Positions 45,546 to 55,095 of a stretch of DNA of 64,000 bases are shown here, one piece after another. Source of the DNA: Rhodospirillaceae bacterium (lineage in GTDB: Bacteria > Pseudomonadota > Alphaproteobacteria > Dongiales > Dongiaceae); the NCBI GenBank assembly GCA_016712715.1, contig JADJQM010000001.1:310001-374000 (forward strand), given 5' to 3'. The notes beneath the pieces were generated by a model, which did not search any database, was not told where the DNA came from, and worked only from the letters and a program-made list of their open reading frames with translations. Position numbers and translations under genes: made by a program. Positions within the stretch are counted from its first letter, which is position 1; every line of letters begins with the position of its first letter.

Positions 45546-46340
45546 ATGTCTGAATTCATGCCCAAATCGACTGCGCCCCTCGCCATTATCTGCGCCATGG
45601 CCGAAGAAAAGACGGCGCTCAAGGAATTCATGGCGGTCACTGAGACCCGGGAGTTGCTGGGTGGCTTGGTGACGCTTGGCCAGCTTGAGGGTCACGATGT
45701 GGTCGTTGCCGAAAGCGGGGTGGGCAAGGTTGCCTCCGCCGTGACGGCGGCTCTGCTGGCGCGTGAATCCGGGTGCCGCGGCCTGGTCGCCAGCGGCGTG
45801 GCTGGCGGACTCGATCCAGCGCTTCATATCGGCGATACCGTGATCGCGCATTCACTGGTGCAGCACGATTACGGACATCTCCATGATGCGGCGCTGACGC
45901 CGTTCCGTCCGGGCGTACCGCCCTTGGGTCTGAATCGGCGCGACTATGCTTTCGAATTGGCGCCTGATCTGGTTTCGCGCTTGACCCAGGTCGCCGAGGA
46001 CATTCATTTGCCGGACCTTCCGGCAGATCTGTGGCCACATGCGACGCCGCCATCCGACCGTCGCCGCCGTGTCCTCATGGGGCGCATCCTGTCCGGGGAT
46101 CAGTTCATCAACAGCGAAACCGTGCGGCAAAGACTGCATGGCGAATTTGCTGCCCAGGCCGTCGAAATGGAAGGCGCCGCGGTGGCGCAAGTTGGAGCCT
46201 TGCTGGGCCTGCCAGTGGTGGTGGTGCGCTGTCTCAGCGATCTTGCCGGTGCCGACAGCCATTTCGATTTTCCGCGCTTTGTTGCTGCGGTGGCACCGGG
46301 GGCCGCCACGGTCTTGCGGCGCATCATCCGGGAGCTTTGA
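45546..46340 (+). CDS. mtnN: 5'-methylthioadenosine/S-adenosylhomocysteine nucleosidase
   Basis: Hydrolyses MTA or SAH to adenine and the thioribose compound, for methionine salvage. Nucleoside-phosphorylase-family motifs are visible: LAIICAMAEEKTALKEF at the start with the catalytic-site Glu, AESGVGKVASA near 60, SGVAGGLDPALHIGD near 83, AVEMEGAAVAQV near 206 and RCLSDLAGADSHFDF near 227, whose first Asp is the proton donor. About 264 residues. Start ATG 45546 or 45558; upstream frame to 45522. The small membrane-protein gene follows two bases after its stop. Confidence 0.85.
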   Translation: MSEFMPKSTAPLAIICAMAEEKTALKEFMAVTETRELLGGLVTLGQLEGHDVVVAESGVGKVASAVTAALLARESGCRGLVASGVAGGLDPALHIGDTVIAHSLVQHDYGHLHDAALTPFRPGVPPLGLNRRDYAFELAPDLVSRLTQVAEDIHLPDLPADLWPHATPPSDRRRRVLMGRILSGDQFINSETVRQRLHGEFAAQAVEMEGAAVAQVGALLGLPVVVVRCLSDLAGADSHFDFPRFVAAVAPGAATVLRRIIREL

Positions 46341-46342
46341 AG

Positions 46343-46570
46343 GTGGTCGGAGGACCCGGATTCTTGGTCAGTACCGGCGCGCTGCTTGCAGCACTTGGCG
46401 TCGCAATCCTGGCCAACGTGCAAATGCGGCTACCTTATGAGCGCCGCGTGCGCGGTGTACCTTGGCTGGGGCTCCAGTTCATCGCCGTTGTCATCGTCCT
46501 CATCATGATGACCCATATCGTAACCTTGCTGGTGGGGCACGATTTTCACGGCGCCCGCCGTTCCTATTGA
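46343..46570 (+). CDS. Small two-segment membrane protein
   Basis: A 75-residue protein from GTG 46343, directly after mtnN, ending seven bases inside the converging HIT gene. Two hydrophobic helices (about residues 7-27 with STGALLAALGVAILANV, and 43-65 with LQFIAVVIVLIMMTHIVTLL) flank a basic loop RLPYERRVRGVPWLG. This helix-loop-helix form is common in conserved but unnamed alphaproteobacterial proteins. No function can be given. The start is uncertain because no strong ribosome-binding site is seen. Confidence 0.55.
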   Translation: MVGGPGFLVSTGALLAALGVAILANVQMRLPYERRVRGVPWLGLQFIAVVIVLIMMTHIVTLLVGHDFHGARRSY

Positions 46571-46983
46571 GCGAAGCCCAGTTGCGCGCGGACATCGGCG
46601 ATCGCTGACGCGGCGCCAGCGGCATCGAAGGGCTCGACCGGCTTCACGCCCCAGATGGGCCGTGGCCAGGCCGGATCCGTGACGAACCGCGCGACGATAT
46701 GCACATGAAGCTGCGGCACGACATTGCCGAGCGCCGCGACATTGAGCTTGTCGGGCGCAAGATGTTTCCGAAGAACCCGACTAACCTGGGTAATCTCCGA
46801 CATCAGGCGCTGCTGGTCGACGTCCTGGAGATCGATGATTTCGCGGATATCGGCGACCCTGGGCACCAGGATCAGCCAGGGATAGCCGCGGTCATTCATG
46901 CGCAGCACGCGACATAGCGGCAAGTCGCCGAGGAACAGCGTATCCTGGGCCAGTTGCGGGTGCAGCACAAAGGAATCGCCCAT
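46564..46983 (-). CDS. HIT-family (histidine triad) hydrolase
   Basis: A 139-residue HIT-domain protein, probably cleaving dinucleoside polyphosphates or AMP conjugates. The triad motif is QLHVHIVAR near residues 97-105, fitting H-x-H-x-hydrophobic. Upstream elements GDLPLCRVLRMNDRGYPWLILVPRV are typical of the FHIT/HIT group seen in alphaproteobacteria. ATG 46983 is chosen because homology starts there; the frame is open to 47061. The last position of the classical HxHxHxx triad is not His, as in several members of this subgroup. Confidence 0.82.
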   Translation of the reverse strand: MGDSFVLHPQLAQDTLFLGDLPLCRVLRMNDRGYPWLILVPRVADIREIIDLQDVDQQRLMSEITQVSRVLRKHLAPDKLNVAALGNVVPQLHVHIVARFVTDPAWPRPIWGVKPVEPFDAAGAASAIADVRAQLGFAQ

Positions 46984-47088
46984 CTGATTTGTCACTCCTC
47001 GATGAGATCTTGCCGCGGCTGCGGCCTTGTTTCCGAATCCGGAACTGGGGCAAGGTAACACCCCTAATGTCCGTCAGGTTCCGTTGTC

Positions 47089-47979
47089 ATGAAACCCAAG
47101 CATATTGCCCTGGCATTGTTGGTCGCCGCCTTGTGGGGCATCAATTTCGTCGCCATCAAGATCGGACTCAAGGACTTTCCGCCGTTTCTGCTGTCAGCCC
47201 TGCGCTTTCTCGCAGTGGCCGTACCCATGGTCTTTTTTGTGGGCTGGCCTTGCGTCAGTTGGCGCTGGGTCCTGTCGATCGGGCTGATCTTCGGAGTCGT
47301 AAAATTTGGCTTGCTCTTCCTGGGCATGGATCTCGGCATGCCGGCAGGCTTGTCGTCACTGGTGCTCCAGGCGCAGGCCCTGTTCACGGTTGTCTTCGCC
47401 GTGGTGCTGCTGGGCGAGAGACTGCGCCTGGTCCAGCTCGCCGGCATAACCCTGGCGAGTGGCGGGCTTCTTCTCATCGGCATTGAGCAGGTACAGGAGA
47501 CCAGTCTCATCGGATTGCTGCTGGTGGTGGCGGCGGCCTGCGCCTGGGGCTATGCCAATATTCTCATGAAGCAGGCCAAGGCGCCCAACATGCTGAACCT
47601 CATGACTTGGGTCTCGGTCGTGCCGCCCTTGCCGATGGCCGGCCTTTCTCTCGCTTTCGAAGGGCCGGATCGGGTGCTGGCGACGCTCTCCAGCCTGTCC
47701 TGGAGTGGAATCCTCTCGGTGCTCTATATCGCCTGGGCGTCCACCATCGTCGGTTTTTCGCTTTGGGTCTATCTGTTGCGCCTGTATTCGGCCAGTGTTG
47801 TGGCTCCCTTTTCGCTGATGGTGCCGATCTTCGGGATTGCAGCTTCGGCCCTGGTGCTGGGCGAAGAGCTGTCGATGCTGGAAATCGTGGCGGGGGCCCT
47901 GACCCTGGCCGGACTTCTGTGCGTGGTGCGTGCGCCGAAACCCATAACCCAGGTCACTCACAGTGTTGCTCGTCCTTAG
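47089..47979 (+). CDS. EamA/DMT-superfamily transporter
   Basis: Inner-membrane drug/metabolite transporter of 296 residues with two EamA repeats and about ten hydrophobic helices. The first repeat begins ALALLVAALWGINFVAIKIG (residues 7-26). The second begins near residue 143 with GLLLVVAAACAWGYANILMK. The form is closest to EamA-type amino-acid metabolite exporters such as the O-acetylserine/cysteine exporter, but the substrate is not readable. It overlaps the MFS gene by 17 bases. Confidence 0.85.
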   Translation: MKPKHIALALLVAALWGINFVAIKIGLKDFPPFLLSALRFLAVAVPMVFFVGWPCVSWRWVLSIGLIFGVVKFGLLFLGMDLGMPAGLSSLVLQAQALFTVVFAVVLLGERLRLVQLAGITLASGGLLLIGIEQVQETSLIGLLLVVAAACAWGYANILMKQAKAPNMLNLMTWVSVVPPLPMAGLSLAFEGPDRVLATLSSLSWSGILSVLYIAWASTIVGFSLWVYLLRLYSASVVAPFSLMVPIFGIAASALVLGEELSMLEIVAGALTLAGLLCVVRAPKPITQVTHSVARP

Positions 47980-49237
47980 ACCAGTCTTTTCACTTCTCTT
48001 CGGTGCCGGGCTGCTCGTGCTCGGTAACGGTCTGATCGGCATCCTGTTGCCGGTACGTCTTGGCATCGAGAAAGTCTCGCCCGATATCTCGGGCCTGGTC
48101 ATGTCGGCCTATTATCTGGGTTTCATGGTGGGCAGTGTCCTTGGGCAGGATATCATACGGCGCGTTGGCCATATCCGCGCTTTTGCCGCTTTCGCGGCAC
48201 TGGCCACGGCGACGTCGCTTGTGCACGCGCTGGTCTTCGATGTGGCGCTGTGGGCCCTGATGCGCGCCCTCACTGGTTTTTGCGTCGCAGCGCTCTATGC
48301 GACAATCGAGAGCTGGCTCAACGTCAAGACCAGCAATGACGGCCGCGGCCAGGTCCTCTCGATCTATCTCGTCACCACTTATCTTGCCTCACTCATCGGA
48401 CAATTACTGATCAACGCGCTGGCGATTGAAGGACTGGGCCTGTTCTGTCTTGGTGCGCTCCTCATGTCGCTCTCCCTGGTTCCGGTTGTCCTGACCCGTG
48501 TGGCGGGGCCGGAGCTGGGCGGCGTCAAGCGCCTTGGGTTGCGCGTGCTCTATAAGGCCTCGCCCTTGGGTGTCATCGCGACCTGGGGTGCCGGCATGCT
48601 GTCGGGCGCCTTCTATGCCATGGGCGCCATCTATGCCGACAGCCTGAACCTCGATGTCTGGCAGATTTCGCTGTTCATGGGTGTGCCGATCTTCGGCGGG
48701 CTCGTCATGCAATGGCCGATCGGCAAGCTGTCGGATCGCTACGACCGCCGCACGGTGCTGCTCGGCGTCCTGATCATGTGCGTCGTCTCCAGCGTCGTGC
48801 TCAGCATCTTCAGTTTTGGTGGCGCGTCGCTGACCACGCTGCTGCTCGCCGTGGTCTTTCTGGGTGGCGCCTTGGCCGTGATTTATCCCTTGGCGGTGGC
48901 CCAGGCCTATGACTATGTCGATCGGGCCGACATGGTGGGTGCATCGGGCGGTCTGCTGCTGGTCTGGGCCATCGGTGGCACGGTCGGCCCGCTGATCGCG
49001 TCGTTCTTCATGGGGCAGTTCGGCCCATCGGCGTTGTTCGTCTATCTGGCCGTGGTCGCCTCCGCAATCGTGATCTTCACCGCCTACCGCATGCTGGCTC
49101 GTCAGGCGCGGCCGTCCTCCGAACAGACGGCCTTCGTTTCAATGCAGACGACTTCGGCCATCGCCAACGCGCTCGATCCGCGCACGGATCCGCTGCCGGA
49201 GTTCTATTACAACGACGAAGATCCCGGTGACCGGTGA
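47963..49237 (+). CDS. Major facilitator superfamily transporter
   Basis: A 424-residue MFS protein starting GTG 47963 inside the DMT gene. Twelve hydrophobic segments are visible. The loop 2-3 motif is GFMVGSVLGQDIIRRVGHIRAF (here GQDIIRRVGHIRAF, near residue 58) and the equivalent 8-9 loop reads GKLSDRYDRRTVLLG near 254. IESWLNVKTSNDGRGQVLSIY near 114-134 is characteristic of the YcaD-like subgroup. An acidic cytoplasmic tail ends FYYNDEDPGDR. The substrate is unknown; co-translation with the DMT exporter suggests a related export task. Confidence 0.85.
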   Translation: MLLVLRPVFSLLFGAGLLVLGNGLIGILLPVRLGIEKVSPDISGLVMSAYYLGFMVGSVLGQDIIRRVGHIRAFAAFAALATATSLVHALVFDVALWALMRALTGFCVAALYATIESWLNVKTSNDGRGQVLSIYLVTTYLASLIGQLLINALAIEGLGLFCLGALLMSLSLVPVVLTRVAGPELGGVKRLGLRVLYKASPLGVIATWGAGMLSGAFYAMGAIYADSLNLDVWQISLFMGVPIFGGLVMQWPIGKLSDRYDRRTVLLGVLIMCVVSSVVLSIFSFGGASLTTLLLAVVFLGGALAVIYPLAVAQAYDYVDRADMVGASGGLLLVWAIGGTVGPLIASFFMGQFGPSALFVYLAVVASAIVIFTAYRMLARQARPSSEQTAFVSMQTTSAIANALDPRTDPLPEFYYNDEDPGDR

Positions 49238-49241
49238 TCTT

Positions 49242-50908
49242 TTAGCGCTGCGCTGTCCGCCAATTCGGTGAAACATAGACCGGTGCGTTGGCCGGGGGCA
49301 GGGGCGTCTTCCCCAGGATCATGTCGCTGCATTTCTCGGCCATCATGATCGTGGGCGCGTTGAGATTGCCGCTGACGATCGATGGCATGATCGAGGCGTC
49401 GGCGACACGCAGCCCCTCGAGCCCGTGGACGCGTACCTGCGGATCGACCACCGCCATCTCGTCGGTGCCCATCTTGCAGGAACAGGACGGGTGATAGGCG
49501 CTGTCGCCGCGGCGGCGGATGAAGGCGTCGATTTCCTCATCGGTGCGAACACTGTCGCCCGGATTGATCTCCGGTCCGCGATACTGGTCGAACGCCTTCT
49601 GGGCGAAGCTCTCGCGCGTCAGCTTGACCGCGTCGCGAATTCGCGCCGGTCGTTCTCGGTCTGCAAATAGAAGGGCTGGATGCGCGGGTGATCCTTGGGA
49701 CTATTCGACTTCAATTTGATCCAGCCGCGCGCCTCTTGCCGCATATTGCCGATATGGACCTGATAGGCATGGCTGGTGCCGTTCTTTCGGCCATGATCGT
49801 TGACCGTCGAGGGGAGGAAATGGAATTGCAGGTTGGGATGCTCAAAGCCTGCCGATGAGCGAATGAAGCCGCCTGCTTCGAGCTGGGCCGACGCGCAGAC
49901 GCCCTTATGGTCCATAAACCAGCGCATGCCGGCCAGGGCCATCGGCACAGGTTTGGTGTATTTGTAGAGCGTGATCGGTTGGGTGCATTGCTGCTGGATA
50001 TACATCTCAAGATGTTCCTGCAGGTTCTGGCCCACGCCCGGGAGGTCATGCTTCACCTCGACGCCGACCTCGCGCAAATGATCCGCCGGGCCGATGCCGG
50101 AGAGCATGAGGAGTTGCGGCGAGTTGATGGCGCCGCCCGAGCAGATGACTTCGCGTTCAGCCCGATAGCGCCTGACCTTGCCATCCTGCACAAACTCGAC
50201 CCCGACAGCGCGCCTACCTTCCAGCAGGATGCGCGTGGTGAGGGCGCGGGTTTCGACCGTGACATTTGCGCGCTTCTCGGCCGTGCGCAGATAGGCCTGT
50301 GCCGCGGACCAACGACGACCATTCTTGATGGTCATGTCCATCCGGCCGACGCCTTCCTGCTGATAGCCGTTCATATCCTTTGTGTAGGGATAGCCGGCCT
50401 GCTGGGCTGCCTCGATGAAGGCCTCGAACAGCGGATTCTGCTGGTCGCCGGTGTGGACGTTCAAGGGACCACTATCGCCATGATATGCGTCGCCGCCGGC
50501 CTCGCGCGTCTCGGCGCGTTTGAAATAGGGCAGGATTTCCTGATAGGACCAGCCCGGGCAGTTTTCCTTGAATGCCCAGCGATCGTAATCCAGCGCATGG
50601 CCGCGGATATAGACCATCGCATTTAGTGAGGATGAGCCGCCGAGCACGCGACCGCGCGGCCAGTACATGACGCGGTTGTCCATGAAGGGCTGTGGTTCGG
50701 TATGATAGTACCAGTTGTAGCGATCGTGGCAGAGATTGTACATCAACGCCGCCGGCATATGAATCTGCCAGTTCCACCAATGATCCTTGGGGCCAGCTTC
50801 GAGCACGCAGACCTTGATGCCTGGATCTTCGCTCAGGCGATTGGTCAGGACGCAGCCGGCCGATCCAGCACCAACAATCAGATAGTCGAACGTCGCATCA
50901 TATTTCAT
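49242..50908 (-). CDS. betA: Choline dehydrogenase BetA (frameshift near 49643)
   Basis: FAD-dependent GMC oxidoreductase that oxidises choline to betaine aldehyde and on to glycine betaine. The N terminus FDYLIVGAGSAGCVLTNRL (residues 7-25) is the Rossmann motif, WPRGRVLGGSSSLNAMVYIRG is the GMC signature 1, and GGAINSPQLLMLSGIGP is signature 2. Near 49643 the frame breaks: TENDRRE continues as IRDAVKLTRESFAQ in the next frame. The catalytic YHPSCSCKMGTDEMAVVD and the end ILGKTPLPPANAPVYV follow. About 555 residues. It follows betI by 36 bases. No betB is in the window. Confidence 0.92.
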
Positions 50909-50944
50909 CTTCTGTCCCCCAGGACGTTGCGCCCTGCATAATCA

Positions 50945-51529
50945 TTATCCGAGCTTCAAATCGAGTTTGGCGTTGAGGTAGTCGAGTACGAGCCGTCGCG
51001 CATCCTGCGGGTCAGGTCCGGTGCTGGAAAGGGCGGCGCGCAGCCATAGCCCATCGATCAGCGCCGCGGTGACACGCGCGATGTCAGTGGCGTCGCGCCG
51101 GCCCATGAGCTTCAAGGCGTGGACCAGATTGTCATGCAGGCGAGAAATGATGATGTGTTGCACGCGCGCCAGTCTTTCGTTCTTGGGTACCTGCGCCCAG
51201 AAGGCCAGCCAGGCGGATACGCCTTGGGGCGTGAACTGATCAGGCCCGATATTGCCGTCAATCACAGCCAGCAGCCTTTCGATGGGCGATCGGGCCAGCT
51301 TCAGCCGCTCCACCACCGAATCCCTGAGGCTGTCGCCCAGCTGCCGCAGAGTTGCCTCCAGAAGGTCCGCCTTGTCCTTGAAATAATGATGCACGATGCC
51401 GGTCGACACGCCCGCTTTGGCGGATATGCGTGACAGGCTGCATTCGGCAAAGCCGATTTCGTGGATCGAGGCGATGGTGGCATCGATCAACTGTCGGCGC
51501 CTGATTTCCTCCATACCAACTTTTGGCAT
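50945..51529 (-). CDS. betI: TetR-family choline-responsive repressor BetI
   Basis: A 194-residue TetR-type repressor with the BetI N terminus RRRQLIDATIASIHEIGF and helix-turn-helix SRISAKAGVSTGIVHHYFKDK near residues 34-54. The C-terminal ligand domain contains LAFWAQVPKNERLARVQ near 108 and ALIDGLWLRAALS near 160, both typical of BetI. It precedes betA in a leftward operon and diverges from choX across a 368-base gap that carries a candidate operator. Choline is the expected inducer. Confidence 0.92.
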   Translation of the reverse strand: MPKVGMEEIRRRQLIDATIASIHEIGFAECSLSRISAKAGVSTGIVHHYFKDKADLLEATLRQLGDSLRDSVVERLKLARSPIERLLAVIDGNIGPDQFTPQGVSAWLAFWAQVPKNERLARVQHIIISRLHDNLVHALKLMGRRDATDIARVTAALIDGLWLRAALSSTGPDPQDARRLVLDYLNAKLDLKLG

Positions 51530-51699
51530 CGCCCCCTCGTGAACCTGGGCCTCGCGGAACTTTGATCAGGGTCCCTCTTGCCGGTCCCGGCAGCGCGCCC
51601 CACAATCCAGACAACCCAGGGTGATTGCCGGGGCGGGCCAGAAACACTGTTTCGGGACGCCGGGCAGCAGAACCGGGCGAGGCATCCTGATGTTTTTAT

Positions 51700-51713
51700 A
51701 TTGGACGATCAAT
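51700..51713. promoter_or_regulatory. Candidate BetI operator in the betI-choX gap
   Basis: ATTGGACGATCAAT resembles the BetI operator form ATTGAACGTTCAAT. It is overlapped on the right by a CAATC-A8-GATTG dyad at 51710-51727. Both lie in an AT-rich tract (51690-51735) of the 368-base divergent gap 51530-51897, which otherwise shows no gene. The placement would allow joint control of betIA and choXWV. Confidence 0.45.
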
Positions 51714-51897
51714 CAAAAAAAAGATTGGGAATTGCCGGTTAGCGACGATAATATGGCGCCGTGGCGAAACTTTTTGCCAATTTGCCCCTAACTTTGAAGT
51801 CGCCCTTAAGCGCGGCAAAAGATCGACCGGGCGTAGAACGACAAAAAAGCCTGGGGCAGGCGAACGGGATGGCAACTGGAAAATGGGAGACTTACCT

Positions 51898-52842
51898 ATG
51901 TTGATGCGTAAACTGTTGGCCGCTTCGGCGATGTCGCTGGTGATGGCGGTTGCCGCCAATTCAGCGGCCTTGGCTGCTGACGGCGAGGCCTGCAAGAAGG
52001 TCCGCATTTCCGAAGTTGGCGGCTGGACCGACAACACGGCGATCAATGGCCTGTTCACCAATGTCTTGAAGGGTTTGGGCTACGAGGCCGACGTTAGTCT
52101 GCTGGCCCTGCCGATTACCCTTGAAGGCATGAAGAACAAGGACGTCGACGTGTTCCTCGACAATTGGATGCCGAGCCAGGTGGCCGACGTCACCCCGTTC
52201 CTCGACGACAAGTCGGTCGAGAGCATCGGTGCCAATCTGGAAGGCGCCGGCTACGGCCCCGTCGTCCCGCAATATGCCGCTGACGCCGGCGTGAAGGACG
52301 TGAAGGATCTCGGCAAGTTCACCGAGAAGTTCGAAGGCAAGTTCTACGGCATTGAGCCCGGCAATGACGGCAATCGTATCGTGCAGGGAAAGATCGACGA
52401 TCCGGCCAATGGCATGGACGGTTGGGAAATGGTCGAATCGAGCGAGCAGGGCATGCTCGTTCAGGCGCAAAAGGCGATCGAGAAGGGTGAATTCGTGGCC
52501 TTCCTCGCTTGGACCCCGCATCCCGTCATGGGCAAGATGCCGCTGCATTATTTGAGCGGTTTCGAGGCCGATGGCTTCGGTGGCGCCACCATCTACACGC
52601 TGACCCGCGCGGGCTATTCGGCTGAATGCCCGAATGTCGGCGCGCTCCTCAAGAACCTGAAGTTCACGCTCGATATGGAGGGCACCATTATGGAGTCTAT
52701 CCTCGGCGGCAAGGACGGGGAAACGGCCGCGAAAGAGTGGCTGGTTGCCAATCCTGGCGTGCTCGACGCGTGGCTTGCCGGTGTCACAACCATCGACGGT
52801 CAGGATGGTTTGGCTGCGGTAAAGACTAGCCTCGGTCTCTGA
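51898..52842 (+). CDS. choX: Choline-binding periplasmic protein ChoX
   Basis: Substrate-binding protein of the ChoXWV ABC importer. The signal peptide ends near residue 27 (LAAD). Counting from ATG 51898, the choline-site residues known from S. meliloti ChoX fall at the same numbers: W43 and D45 (GGWTDNT), W90 (LDNWMP), Y119 (GAGYGP) and W205 (LAWTPHP). This supports choline, with acetylcholine or betaine as weaker ligands, over proline or a purely betaine-specific protein. Length 314 residues. A GGGAGA ribosome-binding site lies seven bases before the ATG. A strong hairpin separates it from choW. Confidence 0.93.
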   Translation: MLMRKLLAASAMSLVMAVAANSAALAADGEACKKVRISEVGGWTDNTAINGLFTNVLKGLGYEADVSLLALPITLEGMKNKDVDVFLDNWMPSQVADVTPFLDDKSVESIGANLEGAGYGPVVPQYAADAGVKDVKDLGKFTEKFEGKFYGIEPGNDGNRIVQGKIDDPANGMDGWEMVESSEQGMLVQAQKAIEKGEFVAFLAWTPHPVMGKMPLHYLSGFEADGFGGATIYTLTRAGYSAECPNVGALLKNLKFTLDMEGTIMESILGGKDGETAAKEWLVANPGVLDAWLAGVTTIDGQDGLAAVKTSLGL

Positions 52843-52858
52843 ATGCAATAAAGTAGGT

Positions 52859-52888
52859 GGCCTCGGTACCGTTAGCTGTACCGAGGCC
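52859..52888 (+). terminator. Intra-operon hairpin between choX and choW
   Basis: GGCCTCGGTAC and GTACCGAGGCC form a perfect 11-bp stem with an 8-base loop. It starts 16 bases after the choX stop and is followed by only a weak T-rich stretch (ATCGTCTTTATGG). Such a structure would lower read-through or protect choX mRNA, giving more binding protein than permease. Confidence 0.75.
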
Positions 52889-52953
52889 ATCGTCTTTATG
52901 GCGTTCGCGATTGGATGCCAGGTTGGATTCCGCAAGGCTGGGTGGGGGAAGCC

Positions 52954-53838
52954 ATGGAAGAATTAATGGGTTGGATCCGTACGAATGGGGATCCCGGCTA
53001 CTGGGCCGATGAGGCGATCGAACTCATCAAATTTTACTTGGGTGGCTTCTTCGATTTTGTTTCCGGCTATGCCGGCGACGGCATGGAAGCATCCGTCGAC
53101 TGGTTCGCCTCCATTCCGCCGGCCATCTTCATTGCCTGCTTTGGCTTGATCGCCTATTTGCGGCACCGCGACTGGAAGGTCGTGTTGATCGTGGTGATTG
53201 GCCTGTCATTCGTCCTTTATATGTCGCTTTGGCAAAAGACCTTGTGGGAAGACATGGTCGCGACCCTGTTGCTGGTCGTCTATTCGACCTTTGTAAGTCT
53301 CCTCATCGGCATACCCCTCGGCATCTATTGTGCCAAACGCCCGGCCGTATACAACACGGTAGCACCTGTTCTCGATCTCATCCAGACGATGCCAAGTTTC
53401 GTGTACCTGGTGCCGGCGCTGGCGCTGTTTGGATTGGGTATGGTGCCGGCAGTCGTGGCCACGGTGATCTTTGCGGTCGCTGCGCCGGTTCGCCTCACCT
53501 ATCTCGGCGTAAGCCAGGTGCCGACTGACCTGGTCGAGGCCGGCGAATCCTTTGGCTGCACAAAGTGGCAGTTGCTGACACGCGTCAAGCTTCCTTCGGC
53601 TTTGCCGACGATCATGGCCGGCGTGAACCAAACGATCATGCTGTCCTTGTCGATGGTCGTGATCGCAGCACTTGTCGGTGCGCCCGGACTCGGCGTGCCG
53701 GTTGTGCGGGCGCTTGCTCAGGCAAATGTTAAACTTGGCTTTGACTCTGGCTTGGCCATTGTCGCCCTGGCGATTGTGCTTGATCGCCTGCTGAAGCAGC
53801 CCAAAGTGCGTCGTCGCCTTACCAAGAAAAAAGCATAG
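52954..53838 (+). CDS. choW: Choline ABC transporter permease ChoW
   Basis: Inner-membrane permease of the ProW/OpuAB type, about 294 residues. The BPD transport signature EAGESFGCTKWQLLTRVKLPSALPTIMAGV (here GESFGCTKWQLLTRVKLPSA) lies near residues 196-215 and contacts the ATPase. About six to seven hydrophobic segments are present, with MATLL and LIQTMPSFVYLVPAL typical of betaine/choline permeases. Start ATG 52954 follows GGTGGGGG; ATG 52915 is an alternative in-frame start. choV begins 12 bases after its stop. Confidence 0.92.
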   Translation: MEELMGWIRTNGDPGYWADEAIELIKFYLGGFFDFVSGYAGDGMEASVDWFASIPPAIFIACFGLIAYLRHRDWKVVLIVVIGLSFVLYMSLWQKTLWEDMVATLLLVVYSTFVSLLIGIPLGIYCAKRPAVYNTVAPVLDLIQTMPSFVYLVPALALFGLGMVPAVVATVIFAVAAPVRLTYLGVSQVPTDLVEAGESFGCTKWQLLTRVKLPSALPTIMAGVNQTIMLSLSMVVIAALVGAPGLGVPVVRALAQANVKLGFDSGLAIVALAIVLDRLLKQPKVRRRLTKKKA

Positions 53839-53850
53839 GGAGCGACTGTC

Positions 53851-55092
53851 ATGAGCAATCCAAATGCAGTGCGCTTCGAGAACGTCGATGTGATCTTTGG
53901 TCAAAAGTCGAATGCGGCGCTGGCCTTGCTTGACCAAGGTGAGGGCCGCGACAGCATCCTCGACAAGACCGGCTCACTGGTTGCCGTCCACGATGCGTCG
54001 CTTTTTGTCAACAAGGGTGAAATTCTCGTACTTATGGGTCTTTCCGGCTCGGGAAAATCCTCGCTGCTGCGTTGCGTGAATGGACTGAACAAGGTCACGC
54101 GTGGCCATGTCATCGTGTCAACAAATCAGGGTGAGGTCGATATCGCCAATTGTTCCGACGAAGCCCTGCGCATGGTTCGACGGAACAGTATCTCGATGGT
54201 GTTCCAGCAGTTTGGTCTGATGCCCTGGTTGACGGTTTCGGAGAATGTCGGATTCGGACTAAGTATCCGCGGCATGGATGAGGCTGAACGAGATCGTATC
54301 GTGGCGGACAAGATCGACATGGTCCGGCTCGGTCAGTTCGCTGACAAATTTCCGCATGAACTTTCCGGTGGCATGCGGCAGCGTGTCGGACTGGCGCGGT
54401 CCTTTGCGACCGAGGCCGAGATATTGCTCATGGACGAGCCATTCTCGGCGCTCGATCCGTTGATCCGAGAGCATCTGCAGGACGAACTCATCGAGCTGCA
54501 ACGCAAGCTGAAGAAGACGATCATCTTCGTCAGCCATGATCTCGACGAAGCGCTCAAAATCGGCACGCGCATCGCCATCATGGAAGCTGGCAAAGTCGTG
54601 CAGTTCGCTGTGCCGGAGGAGATCATTCTCAATCCGGTCAATGATTATGTGCGCCAGTTCGTGGCCTCGATGAATCCGCTCACTGTGCTCAAGGGCGGTA
54701 CCTTGATGCGTCCTGCCGGCGATCTTGTCCGTGAACCCGGCTCGACCTTCATTCAGCTGGACCGCGCCGGACGTTGCCGCTGCCAGCTCGACGAGGCGGG
54801 AAAGCCCATCAACCTGATGGTCAATGGGCGACCGGGTGAGTTTGTCGCCTATTCAAGCGACCTTGATCTCGCGGCCATTGCCGAGAGCAATGCCATGGTC
54901 ACAGGCCTGGATCGCACACCGATGCGCGCTGCTGTGACAGTGCGGCAGCAGACGAAGCGGCCGATGATCCTGCTCGGCGATGATGGCGCCCTGCTGGGTG
55001 TTGTTGGCGAGCACGAGATCTATCGCGGCATGCTGCGGCAGACCGAGTATGCCAAGGTCGATGTTTCACCGCCGGACAAGGTTGCGGTGTAG
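53851..55092 (+). CDS. choV: Choline ABC transporter ATP-binding protein ChoV
   Basis: ATPase subunit of the ProV/OpuAA class, 413 residues. Walker A is GLSGSGKSS near residues 63-71, the Q loop VFQQFGLMPW near 119, the signature HELSGGMRQRVGLARS near 170, Walker B ILLMDEPFSALD near 192, and the switch His in FVSHDLDEA near 227. About 120 residues at the C terminus form a CBS-like or accessory regulatory region, ending ILLGDDGALLGVVGEHEIYRG. The downstream HAD gene starts four bases after its stop. Confidence 0.93.
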   Translation: MSNPNAVRFENVDVIFGQKSNAALALLDQGEGRDSILDKTGSLVAVHDASLFVNKGEILVLMGLSGSGKSSLLRCVNGLNKVTRGHVIVSTNQGEVDIANCSDEALRMVRRNSISMVFQQFGLMPWLTVSENVGFGLSIRGMDEAERDRIVADKIDMVRLGQFADKFPHELSGGMRQRVGLARSFATEAEILLMDEPFSALDPLIREHLQDELIELQRKLKKTIIFVSHDLDEALKIGTRIAIMEAGKVVQFAVPEEIILNPVNDYVRQFVASMNPLTVLKGGTLMRPAGDLVREPGSTFIQLDRAGRCRCQLDEAGKPINLMVNGRPGEFVAYSSDLDLAAIAESNAMVTGLDRTPMRAAVTVRQQTKRPMILLGDDGALLGVVGEHEIYRGMLRQTEYAKVDVSPPDKVAV

Positions 55093-55095
55093 CAC

